A DNA stretch of 43,913 nucleotides, from NCBI GenBank assembly GCA_030533325.1, contig JAUNJJ010000020.1, positions 1 to 43,913 on the forward strand, read 5' to 3'. Under the pieces are notes generated by a model. That model made no database searches and had not been told where the DNA came from. It saw only the letters and a program-made list of their open reading frames with translations. Made by a program: the position numbers and the translations under genes. This DNA comes from Oscillospiraceae bacterium (lineage in GTDB: Bacteria > Bacillota > Clostridia > Oscillospirales > Ruminococcaceae). Of the stretch, positions 17,475-24,461 are shown piece after piece. The first letter of the stretch is position 1. Each line of letters begins with the position of its first letter.

Positions 17475-17903
17475 TCACTCACTGTACGCCGCGCAGTTAT
17501 TCGGTGTTTCATAAACGCATACTTCCTTAACACGAAATCCCCTTCCGGAAAGCTGTCTGTAAAAATACTCAGAAAGATTCTCAGCTGTTGGTCTGAATTC
17601 GAGTGAGATAATTCTGAACTGATTTCCGCAAAGCATATTATACAGCTCATCGGGAAGTGATCCTTTTTCAATAATCAGAGCATGATCAAGTATATCAGCT
17701 TCTTCTTTTAATACTTTTTTAAACTGACTGAAATCAACCAGCATACCGCGTTCCTGACCACTGTCAACAAGCCTGTCTGATAAAATTTCCGCAACTACTC
17801 TCCAGCGATGGCCGTGAATATTTCTGCATTTTCCTTCATATCCGCTGAGAAAATGCGCACTGTCGAATGCTGCTTCGGTCTTTAGCGTATACAAGCATAA
17901 CAC
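17475..17903 (-). CDS. queD: 6-carboxy-5,6,7,8-tetrahydropterin synthase
   Basis: The protein has 142 residues. QueD converts dihydroneopterin triphosphate to 6-carboxytetrahydropterin. Zinc-binding histidines lie in FDSAHFLSGYEGKC and NIHGHRW; the cysteine in GKC is the catalytic one. The C-terminal half has DFSQFK and the FRPTAENLSEYF motif with its conserved glutamate. It is the first gene of the nine-gene operon, preceded by AAGGAG and a leader with an intrinsic terminator. Confidence 0.93.
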   Translation of the reverse strand: MLCLYTLKTEAAFDSAHFLSGYEGKCRNIHGHRWRVVAEILSDRLVDSGQERGMLVDFSQFKKVLKEEADILDHALIIEKGSLPDELYNMLCGNQFRIISLEFRPTAENLSEYFYRQLSGRGFRVKEVCVYETPNNCAAYSE

Positions 17904-17926
17904 TCCTTAAAAATATTTTTATACAC

Positions 17927-17953
17927 AAAAAAAGCAGACACCTGTGCCCGCCT
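17927..17953 (-). terminator. Attenuator-type terminator in the queD leader
   Basis: On the minus strand GCGGGC pairs with GTCTGC (two G-U pairs) around a six-base loop and is followed by seven T. It lies about 25-50 bases before the queD start and downstream of the promoter, so it would stop transcription inside the leader unless prevented. Confidence 0.7.
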
Positions 17954-18079
17954 GATAACCCTTTTCAGAAATTAAGCCCTGGTTTTATTTAGAGACAGGA
18001 TGGGACACAAACGAACTGTCTTTATTAAATTATTCCGTGTATCAGCCATGTTTTTCATACAAATACGGCTGTGTAACCT
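17954..18079 (-). promoter_or_regulatory. Structured leader of the que-pan-coa operon, candidate preQ1-type riboswitch
   Basis: About 125 bases of transcribed leader lie between the predicted start of transcription (near 18079) and the terminator. A hairpin AGACAG/CTGTCT (17993-18021) encloses a 17-base loop, and an A-rich tail with CCAGGG follows. A 5' hairpin plus A-rich tail recalls preQ1 class I riboswitches, but the loop is longer than usual and lacks the ACACCC element, so I cannot assign a class. The position before preQ1 genes and the downstream terminator make ligand control likely. Confidence 0.5.
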
Positions 18080-18114
18080 ATCATTAGTATAACACAGCCG
18101 CAGTATATTGTCAA
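18066..18114 (-). promoter_or_regulatory. Promoter of the que-pan-coa operon overlapped by an inverted repeat
   Basis: TTGACA (18109-18114) and TATACT (18086-18091) are separated by 17 bases on the minus strand. A nine-base inverted repeat, CGGCTGTGT/ACACAGCCG (18066-18074 and 18092-18100), lies around the -10 element. It could be an operator, or the terminator of the HD-GYP gene that ends eight bases upstream; the lack of a T tract favours the first or a dual role. Confidence 0.7.
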
Positions 18115-18122
18115 TTATAAAA

Positions 18123-20186
18123 TCAAAGAAATGCCGAATCAGGATGCTTCTTCAGAACATCAAGTATTTTATCATAGTTAGCTGCAAAAGCATCTATGAC
18201 CTTAGGTGAAAAATGTTCGCCCCTGTCCCCGAGAATTATTTTGTACGCCTCTTCATGATCCATAGGTTCCTTATATGAACGCTTGCTGACAAGTGCATCA
18301 TATACGTCAGCAACAGCAACTATGGTGCTGTTATAATCAATCTCTTCACCTTTCTTTCCAAGATAGCCTTTTCCGTTCCACTTTTCATGATGTTCAAGTG
18401 CAATCAGACGGGCTGCCCTGAGTATTTCGCCGGTAGAATTATGAAGAAGTCTTTCCCCTTCTGTAACATGAGTTTTTATCACTTCAAATTCTTCCGGTGT
18501 GAGTTTTCCCGGTTTTTCAAGAATGGAAGCAGGTATAATCAGCTTTCCTATATCATGCATCATAGATGCCATTCGCAGCACCTCAACCTGATCCTTGTCC
18601 ATGCCAAGAGCTTCTCCAAGAACTCTGCTGTACTCAGAAACCCTCTTTACGTGTTTTCCCGTCTGCCCTGATTTTGATTCTGTAAGTTCAGCAAATGAAA
18701 GAATAAGCTGCTCCTGAGTAGCAATAAGACGATTGTTAAGCTGAATATTCTCCAGATAAAGCTTAACAGCGCGTTCATGTGACTTATGGTAATTTATAAA
18801 CCTTCGCAGCGATTCGAATGAGATATTCATATTTCTCATAAGCTTTGTAACAGCAGGATTGCATACACAGTTTTCTTTATGGAAACGCAGTGAAACATAT
18901 CCAAAGCACCTCTCATAATAATGAAACGGTACAAAATAGAAAACTGATGGTTCACCGTTATACTCAAACAGTTCCGGACTGATATCAGTTCTTCTCACCT
19001 TGCGTTTTTCATCAGCAGAATGTTCTCCGGTAATTCCGTTTTTATTATACACAAGAATCATATCATCTGTGTAATCAGTAATATCATTGTCCCCCGATTC
19101 TTCAGAATAGAAAACATTGTCATTAATAAATACACTTGCACTGTCAAACGGGTCAAGACATCTCATATACCACCCGGCATTAAACATATACTCTTCTATG
19201 GTACCGTTTGAGATCATGTCCTCCTGCATAAAATTATATTCTGAATGAATATTGTCAAATCTTTTAAAACTCCCATCCGATCCTTTAATCTGATATTTTT
19301 TCTTACTGTAATCTTTCATAAAGCAACCGCAGGTTTTTTCAATAACAAGGCGTGTTCTGTTTTCGCATGACAGATCCGTAACTTTTTCTCCCATAAGTTC
19401 AAGGAGTTTTACTGCTGTTCTGAATCCGGTGGAATATACATCTCTTATGCATGATGTTACACACTCAAGAACTGCAGAACCATCATCTTCGTTATCATAT
19501 CCCGCAATATTAACGTCATCAGGAACATGATACCCTTCATCTTCAAGAAGTTTTATAATGCTCAGTGCCATCGGATCATTTGCACAGACTATAGCGTCCG
19601 GAAGACCACCCCTGTTAAAAAGTACATCACGGATTTTCTCACCTGTATCATACCAGAAGTTTCCGTAAAATACATTTTCCTGTCTGAATTCAATTCCATG
19701 CTTTTCAAGTGATTTTCTGTAACCTTTCTCGCGCATCTGAGTATGCGAATGTGATGCCGCTCCGCCGACATACATGATGTCACGGCATCCGTGTTCTTCT
19801 ATCATATGGTCGGTAAGCATTTCCATACCCGATTCATCAGATGTATCCACTACCGAAAAACGCTCATCGTCATAGTCCACACATACTACAGGTTTTTTAA
19901 AATTATTGTAAAGATTATCAAGGAATTCAGAAATCTGTTTCTGCTCACACGGAAGAGTATCCGGAAGAACAGCAATCCCGTCAAGCATGTCATAATTAAT
20001 CAGTGAAAATATATTCATCTCGCCTGTTATGTGACGTACTCCCATACCACGTTTACTCAAAGCGGAAAACACCAGAACATCATAACCATATGATGTCATT
20101 TTTTCAGAAAACCCTTTAATAAAATTCCCCTGATAAGGAGAACCATTCATGGAAATAATCACACCGATTTTCTTTTCTGTACTCAA
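18123..20186 (-). CDS. LacI-type ligand sensor fused to an HD-GYP domain
   Basis: The protein has 687 residues and no membrane segment or signal peptide. Residues 1-280 form a periplasmic-binding fold as in LacI regulators (KKIGVIISMNGSPYQGNF at the start, VCANDPMALSIIKLLEDEG, VNIAGYDNEDDG) but lack a DNA-binding helix-turn-helix. A middle region of about 200 residues, seen in cytoplasmic LacI-sensor signalling proteins, is followed by HD-GYP with MMHDIGKLIIP (about 545) and HHEKWNGKGYLGKKGEE (about 600). The GYP motif reads GYL, a one-base change from proline. It probably couples a sugar-like ligand to cyclic-di-GMP breakdown. The start is TTG after a G-rich ribosome site. It lies next to araR, but has its own promoter. 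Confidence 0.85.
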   Translation of the reverse strand: MSTEKKIGVIISMNGSPYQGNFIKGFSEKMTSYGYDVLVFSALSKRGMGVRHITGEMNIFSLINYDMLDGIAVLPDTLPCEQKQISEFLDNLYNNFKKPVVCVDYDDERFSVVDTSDESGMEMLTDHMIEEHGCRDIMYVGGAASHSHTQMREKGYRKSLEKHGIEFRQENVFYGNFWYDTGEKIRDVLFNRGGLPDAIVCANDPMALSIIKLLEDEGYHVPDDVNIAGYDNEDDGSAVLECVTSCIRDVYSTGFRTAVKLLELMGEKVTDLSCENRTRLVIEKTCGCFMKDYSKKKYQIKGSDGSFKRFDNIHSEYNFMQEDMISNGTIEEYMFNAGWYMRCLDPFDSASVFINDNVFYSEESGDNDITDYTDDMILVYNKNGITGEHSADEKRKVRRTDISPELFEYNGEPSVFYFVPFHYYERCFGYVSLRFHKENCVCNPAVTKLMRNMNISFESLRRFINYHKSHERAVKLYLENIQLNNRLIATQEQLILSFAELTESKSGQTGKHVKRVSEYSRVLGEALGMDKDQVEVLRMASMMHDIGKLIIPASILEKPGKLTPEEFEVIKTHVTEGERLLHNSTGEILRAARLIALEHHEKWNGKGYLGKKGEEIDYNSTIVAVADVYDALVSKRSYKEPMDHEEAYKIILGDRGEHFSPKVIDAFAANYDKILDVLKKHPDSAFL

Positions 20187-20224
20187 AATACCCCACCCTC
20201 TTTATCATATAATAGCCTAATATA

Positions 20225-20253
20225 ATTTTAATATATTTCTGCTTTTTTGTCAA
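20225..20253 (-). promoter_or_regulatory. Promoter of the LacI-sensor/HD-GYP gene
   Basis: TTGACA and TAAAAT are separated by 17 bases on the minus strand, about 35 bases before the TTG start. Confidence 0.65.
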
Positions 20254-20291
20254 CCATTTTATGATATTTTTGCACAAAATCACGAACAACT

Positions 20292-20330
20292 GAAATTCCC
20301 CCTGTCAGACAAATTAACAGGGGGAATTTC
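20292..20330 (-). terminator. Hairpin downstream of araR
   Basis: Perfect 14-base arms (GAAATTCCCCCTGT and its complement) surround an 11-base loop, about 70 bases after the araR stop. No long T tract follows, so termination strength is uncertain, but it separates araR from the HD-GYP gene promoter. Confidence 0.6.
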
Positions 20331-20402
20331 AGGTTTTACGAACAGGTTTTCATAAAACTTAACACATACAAATCTTTTTTATTAATCTAAAACATAAATT
20401 CT

Positions 20403-21452
20403 TCAGGTGCTTTCTTTTTCAGCCAGTGTCCACGGCACCGCTTCCGATGTAACTTTTTTTCCGTTCAGCAGATCAATAAGCTTAGCAGCAGCAATCTGAC
20501 CAATGTTTCTGTCATCATATGACATAGATGTTATTCTTACAGGAGATATCTCACTGAAATTACTGTTATCAAAGCTTGCAACAGCAATATCCTCTGGTAT
20601 CCGTTTTCCGTACTGTCCAAGTATTCTGATAAGCCGGAATGCAATATCGTCATTATAACACACAACTGCTGTGGAATCTCCTATACGCGAAAGAAGAGAA
20701 TCCGGATTTTCAAACATCGACTCCTTGGACTCAGTTGTATACCAGATAACCTTCTCATCATCAATCAGTTTCCCGGCATCTCTGAGAGCAGATATATATC
20801 CCATATAACGCTGATGTCCCTGAATATCGTCACTCTTGAAACATCCGGCAATTTTTTCATGACCTTTGCCGATAAGGTAATTTACAAGTTCATAACCACC
20901 GCTTCTGTTGTCAGCACAAACAGAAATCGAACCCTGAAGTTCCGGATAATAACTGTTAAAAAACACAACCGGAAGACGACGCTTAAAAAGGCGTGCATAA
21001 AGATCAAAATTCGGGTTGGGCATTGCCGTTTTCGTACCTTCGATAAGAAAACCATCAATAGGTTTGTTAAGAAAATCTTCAAGTATGGTTCTCTCACTGC
21101 ACACACGGTTACCTGTAGCCGCAAGTACCGGTGTATATCCGTTAGCTGAAAGAACTGATTCGACTGCACTTAGCTGTCCGGGAAAGATGTAGTCATCAAT
21201 ATATGTAGCAATAACTGCTATAATATGACTTCTCTGTGCCGAGCCCTTTCCTTTGACAACTGAACCGCTCCCCTGTCTCTTGACTATAAGATCCTCGTTT
21301 ACAAGTATCTGAAGAGCTTTTCTTACAGTCTGACGACTCATGCTGTAAGATGAAGAAAGCTCCTCCTCTGTGGGAAGACTTTTTCCTTCAGGATATTTTC
21401 CTGAACGTATTCCTTCCTTCAGTTCAACTGAAAGCATTTCGTATTTTTTCAA
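20403..21452 (-). CDS. araR: Arabinose operon repressor, GntR-type HTH with LacI-type sensor
   Basis: The protein has 349 residues. Residues 1-70 are a GntR winged helix (KYEMLSVELKEGIRSGKYP, SYSMSRQTVRKALQIL, then the wing RQGSGSVV). Residues 75-349 are a LacI/periplasmic-binding sensor (FLIEGTKTAMPNPN, ICVADNRSGG-like CADNRSGGYELVNYLI, VVCYNDDIAFRLI, ASFDNSNFSEISP). This two-part layout defines AraR, which leaves DNA when L-arabinose binds. It starts with TTG (AGGAG 11 bases before) and is divergent from the arabinose transport and catabolic genes, which it presumably represses together with itself. Confidence 0.88.
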   Translation of the reverse strand: MKKYEMLSVELKEGIRSGKYPEGKSLPTEEELSSSYSMSRQTVRKALQILVNEDLIVKRQGSGSVVKGKGSAQRSHIIAVIATYIDDYIFPGQLSAVESVLSANGYTPVLAATGNRVCSERTILEDFLNKPIDGFLIEGTKTAMPNPNFDLYARLFKRRLPVVFFNSYYPELQGSISVCADNRSGGYELVNYLIGKGHEKIAGCFKSDDIQGHQRYMGYISALRDAGKLIDDEKVIWYTTESKESMFENPDSLLSRIGDSTAVVCYNDDIAFRLIRILGQYGKRIPEDIAVASFDNSNFSEISPVRITSMSYDDRNIGQIAAAKLIDLLNGKKVTSEAVPWTLAEKEST

Positions 21453-21474
21453 AATAAATACAACTCCTCACTGG

Positions 21475-21516
21475 ATTTCATACAAATATAATACATCTAA
21501 AAAATGAGTTTGTCAA
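21475..21516 (-). promoter_or_regulatory. araR promoter with an operator-like site at the transcription start
   Basis: TTGACA (21511-21516) and TATTAT (21488-21493) are separated by 17 bases on the minus strand. Next to the -10, at 21475-21487, lies ATTTGTATGAAAT (minus strand), resembling AraR half-sites with TTGTA and flanking A/T arms. Binding there would autoregulate araR. Confidence 0.6.
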
Positions 21517-21549
21517 TAATATGTACACTAATTTCAGCTGTAAGTGATA

Positions 21550-21566
21550 TTTTTTACATACAATTT
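21550..21566. promoter_or_regulatory. Candidate AraR operator 2
   Basis: On the minus strand it reads AAATTGTATGTAAAAAA, sharing TTGTATG with the site beside araR and with the one at 21679. It lies upstream of the possible plus-strand extended -10 TGGTATTAT (21591-21599). Confidence 0.45.
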
Positions 21567-21613
21567 GGTAGTTTTGCACAAATATTTTTTTGGTATTATG
21601 GTAAGTTTAGTTC

Positions 21614-21643
21614 TTGATTTCATATTGTGTATTATGTTAAAAT
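21614..21643 (+). promoter_or_regulatory. Candidate promoter of the arabinose operon
   Basis: TTGATT (21614-21619) and TAAAAT (21638-21643) are separated by 18 bases. A second possibility is the extended -10 TGGTATTAT at 21591-21599, which has no good -35. The evidence does not decide between them. Confidence 0.4.
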
Positions 21644-21678
21644 AAATACAACCTAAGAAAAGCAGTGGTTACGTCAGA

Positions 21679-21695
21679 ATTTGTATGTGTAAAAT
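21679..21695. promoter_or_regulatory. Candidate AraR operator 3
   Basis: ATTTGTATGTGTAAAAT is the most symmetric of the three similar sites (ATTT at one end, AAAT at the other). It lies downstream of the candidate promoter, where a bound repressor would block elongation. Confidence 0.5.
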
Positions 21696-21708
21696 ACCAG
21701 GCTTATTT

Positions 21709-21722
21709 CGAAAACGGTTACA
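21709..21722 (+). promoter_or_regulatory. Candidate cre (catabolite control) site
   Basis: CGAAAACGGTTACA matches the CcpA consensus TGWNANCGNTNWCA at every fixed position except the first. It lies between the arabinose operon promoter and the first gene, suggesting glucose-type repression by a roadblock. Confidence 0.5.
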
Positions 21723-21763
21723 TCATTTTTATTAATTTTATCTGAGATTGGGAGGAAAACCAA

Positions 21764-22786
21764 ATGAAAATTAAGAAAACTTTAGCAATTTTATTCAGTG
21801 TAACACTTGGGCTTTGTGCACTCACAGGATGCGGACCTGCAGCAGGTGGAAATTCCGGTTTGGCTAACAACGATGCCCCTGCAGCAGATAACAAGGGTTC
21901 AGGAGAACTTATCAAGGTTGGTATCATCAATAATGACCCTAACGAATCAGGTTATCGTAATGCAAACGATAAGGATATGAAGGCTACATTCACGGAAGAA
22001 AACGGATACGAGGCTCACTTTGCATACAGTCTTAAGAATGATGAACAGATTGCTTATGCACAGCAGTTCATTCAGGACGAAGTTGACTACCTGCTCATTT
22101 CAGCAGCCGGCACATCAGGCTGGGATTCAGTTCTCAAGGATGCCCAGGCACAGGAAATCAAGGTTATTCTTTTTGACCGTACAATTGATGCTGATGACAG
22201 CCTTTATGAAGCTTCAATAGTTTCAGATATGGCTAAGGAAGGTGAAACAGCTGTAAACTGGCTCGCTTCACAGAAACTTTCAGAATACAACGTTGTACAT
22301 ATTCAGGGTGTTGTAGGTTCATCAGCTCAGATTGGCCGTACAGGTGCTCTCGATGAGATGGTAAAGAAAGAAGCTTCATGGAATCTCATCACTCAGCAGA
22401 CTGCTGACTGGAATGCTGAAACAGCTCAGCAGATTGTTCAGTCTGTAATTGACTCAGGTAAAAAGTTCAACGTAATTTATGCTGAAAATGACGATATGGC
22501 TAAGGGTGCTGTTGCTGCTCTTGACAAGGCAAACATCTCTCACGGTGTCGGCAAGGACGTTATAGTTATGGGATTTGACTGCAACAAATGGGCTCTTGAA
22601 GAACTACTTAAGGGCAACTGGAACTATGACGGACAGTGCAATCCTTTCCAGGCATCATACATTGATGAAATTATCAGGGATCTCGAAAACGGAAAGTCAC
22701 CTGCAAGCAAGGTTGTAGTAATGGAAGAAAAGGGCTTTGATGCGGCTTCCATAACACAGGATGACGTTGACCAGTATGGAATCTGA
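21764..22786 (+). CDS. Sugar-binding lipoprotein of the arabinose ABC transporter (YtfQ-like)
   Basis: The protein has 340 residues. A lipoprotein signal ends in LTGC with Cys23 as the lipid anchor. The mature part is a periplasmic-binding fold of the ribose/galactofuranose cluster (VGIINNDPNESGYRN, LLISAAGTSGWDSVL, VHIQGVVGSSAQIGR, VIYAENDDMAKGAV, GQCNPFQASYI). It resembles YtfQ, which binds furanose sugars; in this cluster the ligand is probably L-arabinose. Strong GGGAGG ribosome site. It is the first gene of the operon and is followed by a hairpin that could let more of it be made than of the membrane parts. Confidence 0.85.
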   Translation: MKIKKTLAILFSVTLGLCALTGCGPAAGGNSGLANNDAPAADNKGSGELIKVGIINNDPNESGYRNANDKDMKATFTEENGYEAHFAYSLKNDEQIAYAQQFIQDEVDYLLISAAGTSGWDSVLKDAQAQEIKVILFDRTIDADDSLYEASIVSDMAKEGETAVNWLASQKLSEYNVVHIQGVVGSSAQIGRTGALDEMVKKEASWNLITQQTADWNAETAQQIVQSVIDSGKKFNVIYAENDDMAKGAVAALDKANISHGVGKDVIVMGFDCNKWALEELLKGNWNYDGQCNPFQASYIDEIIRDLENGKSPASKVVVMEEKGFDAASITQDDVDQYGI

Positions 22787-22819
22787 TTAAAATATTTCAT
22801 GTTTTCTTAAAATCATATA

Positions 22820-22877
22820 TAAAAAGCGCGGCTCTGAATATATGGATATATAATCCTTGTATCGGCCGCGATTTTTA
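22820..22877 (+). terminator. Hairpin between binding protein and transporter ATPase
   Basis: CGCGGC (22827-22832) and GCCGCG (22865-22870) pair across a 32-base AT-rich loop; A5 precedes and T5 follows. The loop itself contains an ATATAT repeat pair. A partial terminator or a 3'-end protector is likely, as often seen after binding-protein genes. A second small inverted repeat, AAGTTGT-T-ACAACTT, is at 22891-22905. Confidence 0.6.
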
Positions 22878-22949
22878 TAAACAGTTCATCAAGTTGTTAC
22901 AACTTTTATTCTTTTATTTTTACATTTTTAATTACTGGAGGCGATATTA

Positions 22950-24461
22950 ATGCAGGACGATATAATTCTCAGACTGGAAGGAATATGCAAAGAATTTCCC
23001 GGAGTCCGTGCTTTACAGGACGTTCAGTTCACCCTGCACAAAGGCGAAATTCATGCCCTTATGGGCGAAAACGGTGCCGGTAAATCAACTCTTATCAAAG
23101 TTCTGACTGGTGTCTACCAAAAGGACGGCGGCTCAATATACATGGAAGGAAAACCGATAAATATTAATTCCACTCAGGATGCTCAAAAATCAGGAATAAG
23201 CACGGTTTATCAGGAGATTACCCTCTGCCCTAACCTGACTGTTGCAGAAAATATGTACATAGGAAGAACATCCGGATTGTTTACAAACTGGAGAAAAATG
23301 AACGAAAAGGCAAAAAAAATGCTTGATTCACTTCAGATTCCGGCTTCACCTTCCCAGCAGCTAGGAAGCTGTTCTATAGCTGTCCAGCAGATGGTTGCTA
23401 TCGCAAGAGCGGTAGACATGGACTGTAAAGTACTTATTCTTGACGAACCGACATCATCTCTTGACGAGCAGGAAGTAGAAAAGCTCTTTAAACTTATGAC
23501 CGATCTTAAATCACGCGGAGTTGGTATTATCTTTGTAACCCACTTTCTTGATCAGGTTTATTCGGTATGTGACCGTATAACAGTTTTAAGAGACGGAACT
23601 TTCATAGGTGACTATCTTGTAAGTGAACTACCGAAAGTTCAGCTTGTTTCAAAAATGATGGGTAAGGAACTTGACGAATTCGACGACACAAAAAAAGAAG
23701 TTATCCCGGACACAATTGCTAAAACAGGAGCACCTGTTTATGAGGCCGAAAGACTTGAAAGTGCTGCCGGTGTAAATCCTTTTGAATTCACAATCAGGAA
23801 AGGCGAAGTAAACGGCTTTACAGGACTTCTTGGTTCAGGCAGAAGTGAATCCGTCAGAGCAATATACGGTGCAGACAGAATTACAGGCGGAAAAATCAAA
23901 ATGAACGGAAAAGAGGTCAGAATAAAAAAACCTCTTGATGCAATGAAACTTGGGATCAGCTACCTCCCTGAAGACAGAAAACGCGACGGTATTATAGGTG
24001 ACCTCTCTGTTAAGGACAATATCATACTTGCTCTTCAGGTTATGAAAGGAATGTTCAGACCTATCTCAAATGCTGATGCAGATAAATTTGCAGACGAATA
24101 TATTAAACTTCTCGGAATCAAAACTGCATCTCCTGATACCCCGATCAAATCTCTCTCGGGAGGCAATCAGCAGAAAGCTATTCTTGCAAGATGGCTTCTC
24201 GCAAATCCGGTTTACCTGATTCTCGACGAACCTACTCGAGGAATTGATGTAGGTACAAAACTTGAAATTCAAAAACTTGTTCTTAAGCTTGCAGCCGAAG
24301 GAAAGAGCGTAACATTCATTTCTTCTGAAATCGATGAAATGCTTCACGTATGTACACGACTGATTGTTATGCGTGACAGACACGTAGTTGGCGAGCTTAC
24401 AGGCGAAGATCTTACACAAACCAAAATTATGGCCACTATTGCCGGAGGTGAAAAGAAATAA
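22950..24461 (+). CDS. Sugar ABC transporter, double ATP-binding subunit
   Basis: The protein has 503 residues with two ABC domains in tandem, typical of the ribose/arabinose/galactofuranose class. Domain 1 has Walker A GENGAGKSTLIK, a modified signature (SIAVQQMVAIARA) and Walker B LILDEPTSSLD. Domain 2 has the usual degenerate Walker A (LLGSGRSESVRAIYG), an intact signature LSGGNQQK and LILDEPTRGID. Only one full ATP site of each type is expected, as normal for this class. The stop overlaps the start of the next gene by one base. It drives uptake together with the two permeases that follow. Confidence 0.92.
   Translation: MQDDIILRLEGICKEFPGVRALQDVQFTLHKGEIHALMGENGAGKSTLIKVLTGVYQKDGGSIYMEGKPININSTQDAQKSGISTVYQEITLCPNLTVAENMYIGRTSGLFTNWRKMNEKAKKMLDSLQIPASPSQQLGSCSIAVQQMVAIARAVDMDCKVLILDEPTSSLDEQEVEKLFKLMTDLKSRGVGIIFVTHFLDQVYSVCDRITVLRDGTFIGDYLVSELPKVQLVSKMMGKELDEFDDTKKEVIPDTIAKTGAPVYEAERLESAAGVNPFEFTIRKGEVNGFTGLLGSGRSESVRAIYGADRITGGKIKMNGKEVRIKKPLDAMKLGISYLPEDRKRDGIIGDLSVKDNIILALQVMKGMFRPISNADADKFADEYIKLLGIKTASPDTPIKSLSGGNQQKAILARWLLANPVYLILDEPTRGIDVGTKLEIQKLVLKLAAEGKSVTFISSEIDEMLHVCTRLIVMRDRHVVGELTGEDLTQTKIMATIAGGEKK

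Noticed and set aside
17954-18079. Definite preQ1-I riboswitch call
   Set aside because: The hairpin and A-rich tail fit loosely, but the loop is too long and the conserved ACACCC element is missing, so only a candidate is reported.
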